A DNA stretch of 25,143 nucleotides from contig JBDTCS010000155.1 of assembly GCA_039923455.1 (NCBI GenBank), positions 1 through 25,143 of the forward strand. The letters run 5' to 3'. The notes beneath the pieces were generated by a model. It did not search any database. It worked only from the letters and a program-made list of their open reading frames with translations, and was not told the origin of the DNA. The position numbers and the translations under genes are program-made. Position 1 is the stretch's first letter; each line of letters starts with the position of its first letter. The stretch is from JBDTCS01 sp039923455 (GTDB lineage Bacteria > Bacteroidota > Ignavibacteria > Palsa-1295). Shown one piece after another: positions 22,874 to 25,143 of the stretch.

Positions 22874-24811
22874 ATGGAGGCATTTGAGAGCTATCCGTAT
22901 CTGAAAAATATTCACGAGCCCGAAGATCTTCGGAAGCTCGCGATCAGCGATCTCCGCGGAGTCTCGAAAGACGTTCGCGAATTTCTGATCGATACGATTT
23001 CCAAGATCGGTGGACATTTCGGTGCCGGACTTGGCACGGTTGAGCTTACCGTCGCGCTACACTATGCGCTTAACACTCCGACCGATCGCATCATTTGGGA
23101 TGTCGGTCATCAAGCCTATCCGCATAAAATTCTCACAGCGCGCAAAGATCAGATGCACACCATTCGTCAGAAGGATGGTCTTGCACCATTTTTGCGTCGC
23201 GAAGAGAGTGAGTATGATGTTTTTGGTGCGGGACATGCTTCTACTTCTATCAGCGCAGCGCTCGGAATTGCTGCGGCTCGTGATTTTAAAGGAGAAGATT
23301 TCAAAGTCGCTGCGGTGATCGGCGATGGCTCGATGACGGGCGGTATGGCATACGAAGCACTGAATAATTGTGGCGTGCTTGGCAAAGATGTGATCGTTAT
23401 ACTGAACGACAATCGTATGTCGATCGCCCCGAATGTGTGGGCGTTACACAATTATTTTAATACGCTCATCACGAATCCGACTGTTCGGAAATTTAAGGAT
23501 TCGGTTTGGGACGCTGCTGGAAAAATTCATAAAGGCGACCGTCTTCGTTTTGCCGGAAGTAAGTTGATAGATGGAATGAAGGCGGTGATGACGCCCGGCA
23601 TGATGTTCGAAGCACTTGGCTTCAAATATTTTGGACCGGTCAACGGACACAACGTTGTCAAGCTGGTCGAGATGCTCAATTTCTTAAAAGAGCAATCTGG
23701 TCCGCTACTGCTACACGTTATTTCTGAAAAAGGCAAGGGCTACGCTCCTGCGGAATCACACGTCCAGCGTTATCATGCTGCCGGTGGTGCATTCGATAAG
23801 ATCACAGGTTCGGCGATCACAAAACCTGTCACAGCACCACAGCCACCGGACCTGATGAAAGTGTTTGGCACTGCCCTCGTTGAAATTTGTAAGAACAACG
23901 ACAAAGTAGTTGGCATCACAGCTGCAATGCCCGATGGGACGGGACTAAATATTCTTCAGAAGGAATTGCCCGATCGGTTTTTTGACGTCGGTATTGCAGA
24001 GCAACACGCGGTTACGTTTGCGGCAGGTATGGCGACCGAAGGCTTCACACCGGTTTGCGCGATCTACTCCACCTTTGCGCAGCGTGCATTCGATCAGATT
24101 GTGCATGACGTCTCGATTCAAAAATTGAATGTCGTCTTCGCGATGGATCGTGCGGGACTGGTTGGTGCCGATGGACCAACGCATCATGGCGCATTTGATC
24201 TTTCGTATTTGCGCCTGATTCCGAACATGACGATGATGGTGCCGAAGGACGAACAAGAGCTGCGCGACATGCTCTTTACCGCAACCGAATTTCAGCAAGG
24301 CCCGATCGCGTTGCGTTGGCCGCGTGGTGCGGGAGTCGGTGTGCCGCTCGCTGCATCCGGATTTTCGAAGCTCAAGATCGGCGTTGGAGAGATGATGAAA
24401 GATGGTGACGAGGTTGCGATACTCGGTGTCGGTCCGTTGCTCTACCAAGCAATGAAAGCTGCGGAAGATCTCGATCACGAAGGCATCTCAACTGCCGTGT
24501 TCAATGCTCGCTTCGTGAAGCCGCTCGACAAAGCGTTACTGAACGCGATCGCTGAGCGATTCAAATATGTTGTGACCCTCGAAGAAAATACTGTAGCTGG
24601 CGGATTCGGAAGTGCGGTACTCGAACATTTTGCGACGCTCGCTTCACGTCCGAAAGTAAAGCTGCACGGATTGCCCGATGCATTTATCGAGCATGGCGCA
24701 CCGAATGAATTGCTTAAAGAGATCGGACTCGATCGTGCAGGGATTGCGAACGTGGTTCGCACTTTTGTGACTGCTGACAAAAACGCTCTCAAAGTAAAAA
24801 TAGGATCATGA
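22874..24811 (+). CDS. dxs: 1-Deoxy-D-xylulose-5-phosphate synthase
   Basis: A 645-residue cytoplasmic enzyme that condenses pyruvate and glyceraldehyde 3-phosphate to 1-deoxyxylulose 5-phosphate with thiamine diphosphate. This is the entry step of the MEP isoprenoid pathway. Visible motifs: the N-terminal GGHFGAGLGTVELTVALHY, DVGHQAYPHK, GHASTSISAALG, and the diphosphate-binding GDGSMTGG (Gly150-Asp151-Gly152) with the DNRMSIAPNVW segment. The pyrimidine domain has GIAEQHAV (Glu376, the cofactor-activating residue) and DRAGLVGADGPTHHG, followed by a transketolase C domain with ARFVKPLD and EENTVAGGFGSAV. Length is normal (about 620-650). The stop codon overlaps the next gene's ATG, implying translational coupling. 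Confidence 0.97.
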   Translation: MEAFESYPYLKNIHEPEDLRKLAISDLRGVSKDVREFLIDTISKIGGHFGAGLGTVELTVALHYALNTPTDRIIWDVGHQAYPHKILTARKDQMHTIRQKDGLAPFLRREESEYDVFGAGHASTSISAALGIAAARDFKGEDFKVAAVIGDGSMTGGMAYEALNNCGVLGKDVIVILNDNRMSIAPNVWALHNYFNTLITNPTVRKFKDSVWDAAGKIHKGDRLRFAGSKLIDGMKAVMTPGMMFEALGFKYFGPVNGHNVVKLVEMLNFLKEQSGPLLLHVISEKGKGYAPAESHVQRYHAAGGAFDKITGSAITKPVTAPQPPDLMKVFGTALVEICKNNDKVVGITAAMPDGTGLNILQKELPDRFFDVGIAEQHAVTFAAGMATEGFTPVCAIYSTFAQRAFDQIVHDVSIQKLNVVFAMDRAGLVGADGPTHHGAFDLSYLRLIPNMTMMVPKDEQELRDMLFTATEFQQGPIALRWPRGAGVGVPLAASGFSKLKIGVGEMMKDGDEVAILGVGPLLYQAMKAAEDLDHEGISTAVFNARFVKPLDKALLNAIAERFKYVVTLEENTVAGGFGSAVLEHFATLASRPKVKLHGLPDAFIEHGAPNELLKEIGLDRAGIANVVRTFVTADKNALKVKIGS

Positions 24812-25056
24812 AGTTTACCTGGCAACTCGGTATTGCGATCGTGTTCGGATTGTTCTGGGCGGGATACGTGATCAACTTTATATCGTCAAATGGCAACAAT
24901 CGTCCCGCGTTGATTTTCGCGTGGACCGGATTTCTCTTCGCGATGATCTTCTACCAACAACACCGGAAGCAGAACGCAAAATACTTTCAAAACAAAGAAG
25001 CCACGCTCGAAGAAAAAGAATTCGAAGCGTGGGCTAAAGATCGAAATAAGGCTTAG
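24808..25056 (+). CDS. Small two-helix membrane protein coupled to dxs
   Basis: An 82-residue protein with two predicted membrane segments, about residues 5-25 (LGIAIVFGLFWAGYVINFI) and 34-49 (ALIFAWTGFLFAMIFY). A charged tail follows, rich in Lys and Glu (KEATLEEKEFEAW). Its ATG overlaps the dxs stop as ATGA, so it is probably co-translated with dxs. I do not recognise the family, and no catalytic motif is present. A short polar loop (SSNGNNRP) separates the two helices. The tight coupling supports it being a real gene; a link to isoprenoid metabolism would be a guess. Confidence 0.8.
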   Translation: MKFTWQLGIAIVFGLFWAGYVINFISSNGNNRPALIFAWTGFLFAMIFYQQHRKQNAKYFQNKEATLEEKEFEAWAKDRNKA

Positions 25057-25086
25057 TCCGAAATAAGACCTAATCCGATATAGCGC

Positions 25087-25143
25087 TTAATTTACTTTGC
25101 GCAATTTCACAGAGAAGATCTCTCCACTCGCGGTTGTAAGCCT
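25087..25143 (-). CDS. C-terminus of a probable T9SS cargo protein (runs off window end)
   Basis: On the minus strand the last 57 bases read RLTTASGEIFSVKLRKVN followed by TAA. The pattern of small residues, a GE turn, then an alternating hydrophobic strand and a basic end is that of the last strand of T9SS sorting domains (compare TFTSSVKMTLKK and FTQSARMILSK in this window). It converges on the small membrane gene with 30 bp between stops. Only 18 residues are visible, so the call rests on the tail pattern alone. Confidence 0.5.
   Translation of the reverse strand, partial: RLTTASGEIFSVKLRKVN

Overview
The window reads as chromosomal DNA of a Gram-negative bacterium of the FCB group (Bacteroidota/Chlorobiota relatives; Ignavibacteria or Kapabacteria-like lineages are the best guess). 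The main reason is a run of exported proteins ending in C-terminal sorting domains of the type IX secretion system (T9SS), two of them with the YPNPFNPS signature common in those lineages. Base composition looks near 50% G+C. I see no phage, transposase, CRISPR array or plasmid gene. The species cannot be named from this sequence alone.

Layout. (1) 1-4065, metal homeostasis: the 5' end of an exported protein on the minus strand, a CDF zinc-type efflux protein on the minus strand, and a divergent pair of a CsoR-type copper sensor and a CopA copper ATPase. A G6-centred operator lies between the divergent units. (2) 4143-6159, envelope: a kelch-propeller lipoprotein on the minus strand, a relic of a second copA 3' end, and an RlpA-like lipoprotein whose catalytic Glu position is Ala. 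(3) 6160-7559: a non-coding stretch, a tRNA-Arg(CCG) with a candidate promoter and downstream hairpin, and a membrane-anchored TPR protein. (4) 7935-21065: five consecutive plus-strand genes for exported proteins with T9SS-like tails. The first is a 1943-residue protein with FxxN/GGAI repeats like chlamydial Pmp proteins. The others carry dockerin-like, cohesin-like and GWNLISLPV/GKGYFVK modules. Strong hairpins separate several of them. (5) 21106-25056, housekeeping: xseA, xseB, dxs and a small membrane protein overlapping dxs by 4 bp. The window closes with the C-terminus of another probable T9SS cargo on the minus strand.

How the genes may work together. CsoR probably represses copA, and perhaps the divergent CDF gene, through the operator at 1331-1352. 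The five exported proteins share modules: one pre-tail domain occurs in three of them, and cohesin-like sandwiches in three. They look like structural components of a cell-surface or extracellular assembly rather than enzymes. The most original signals are that surface-protein locus, the copA relic downstream of the kelch gene, the RlpA active-site substitution, and two tandem ATGA-coupled six-codon minigenes before the first exported gene.
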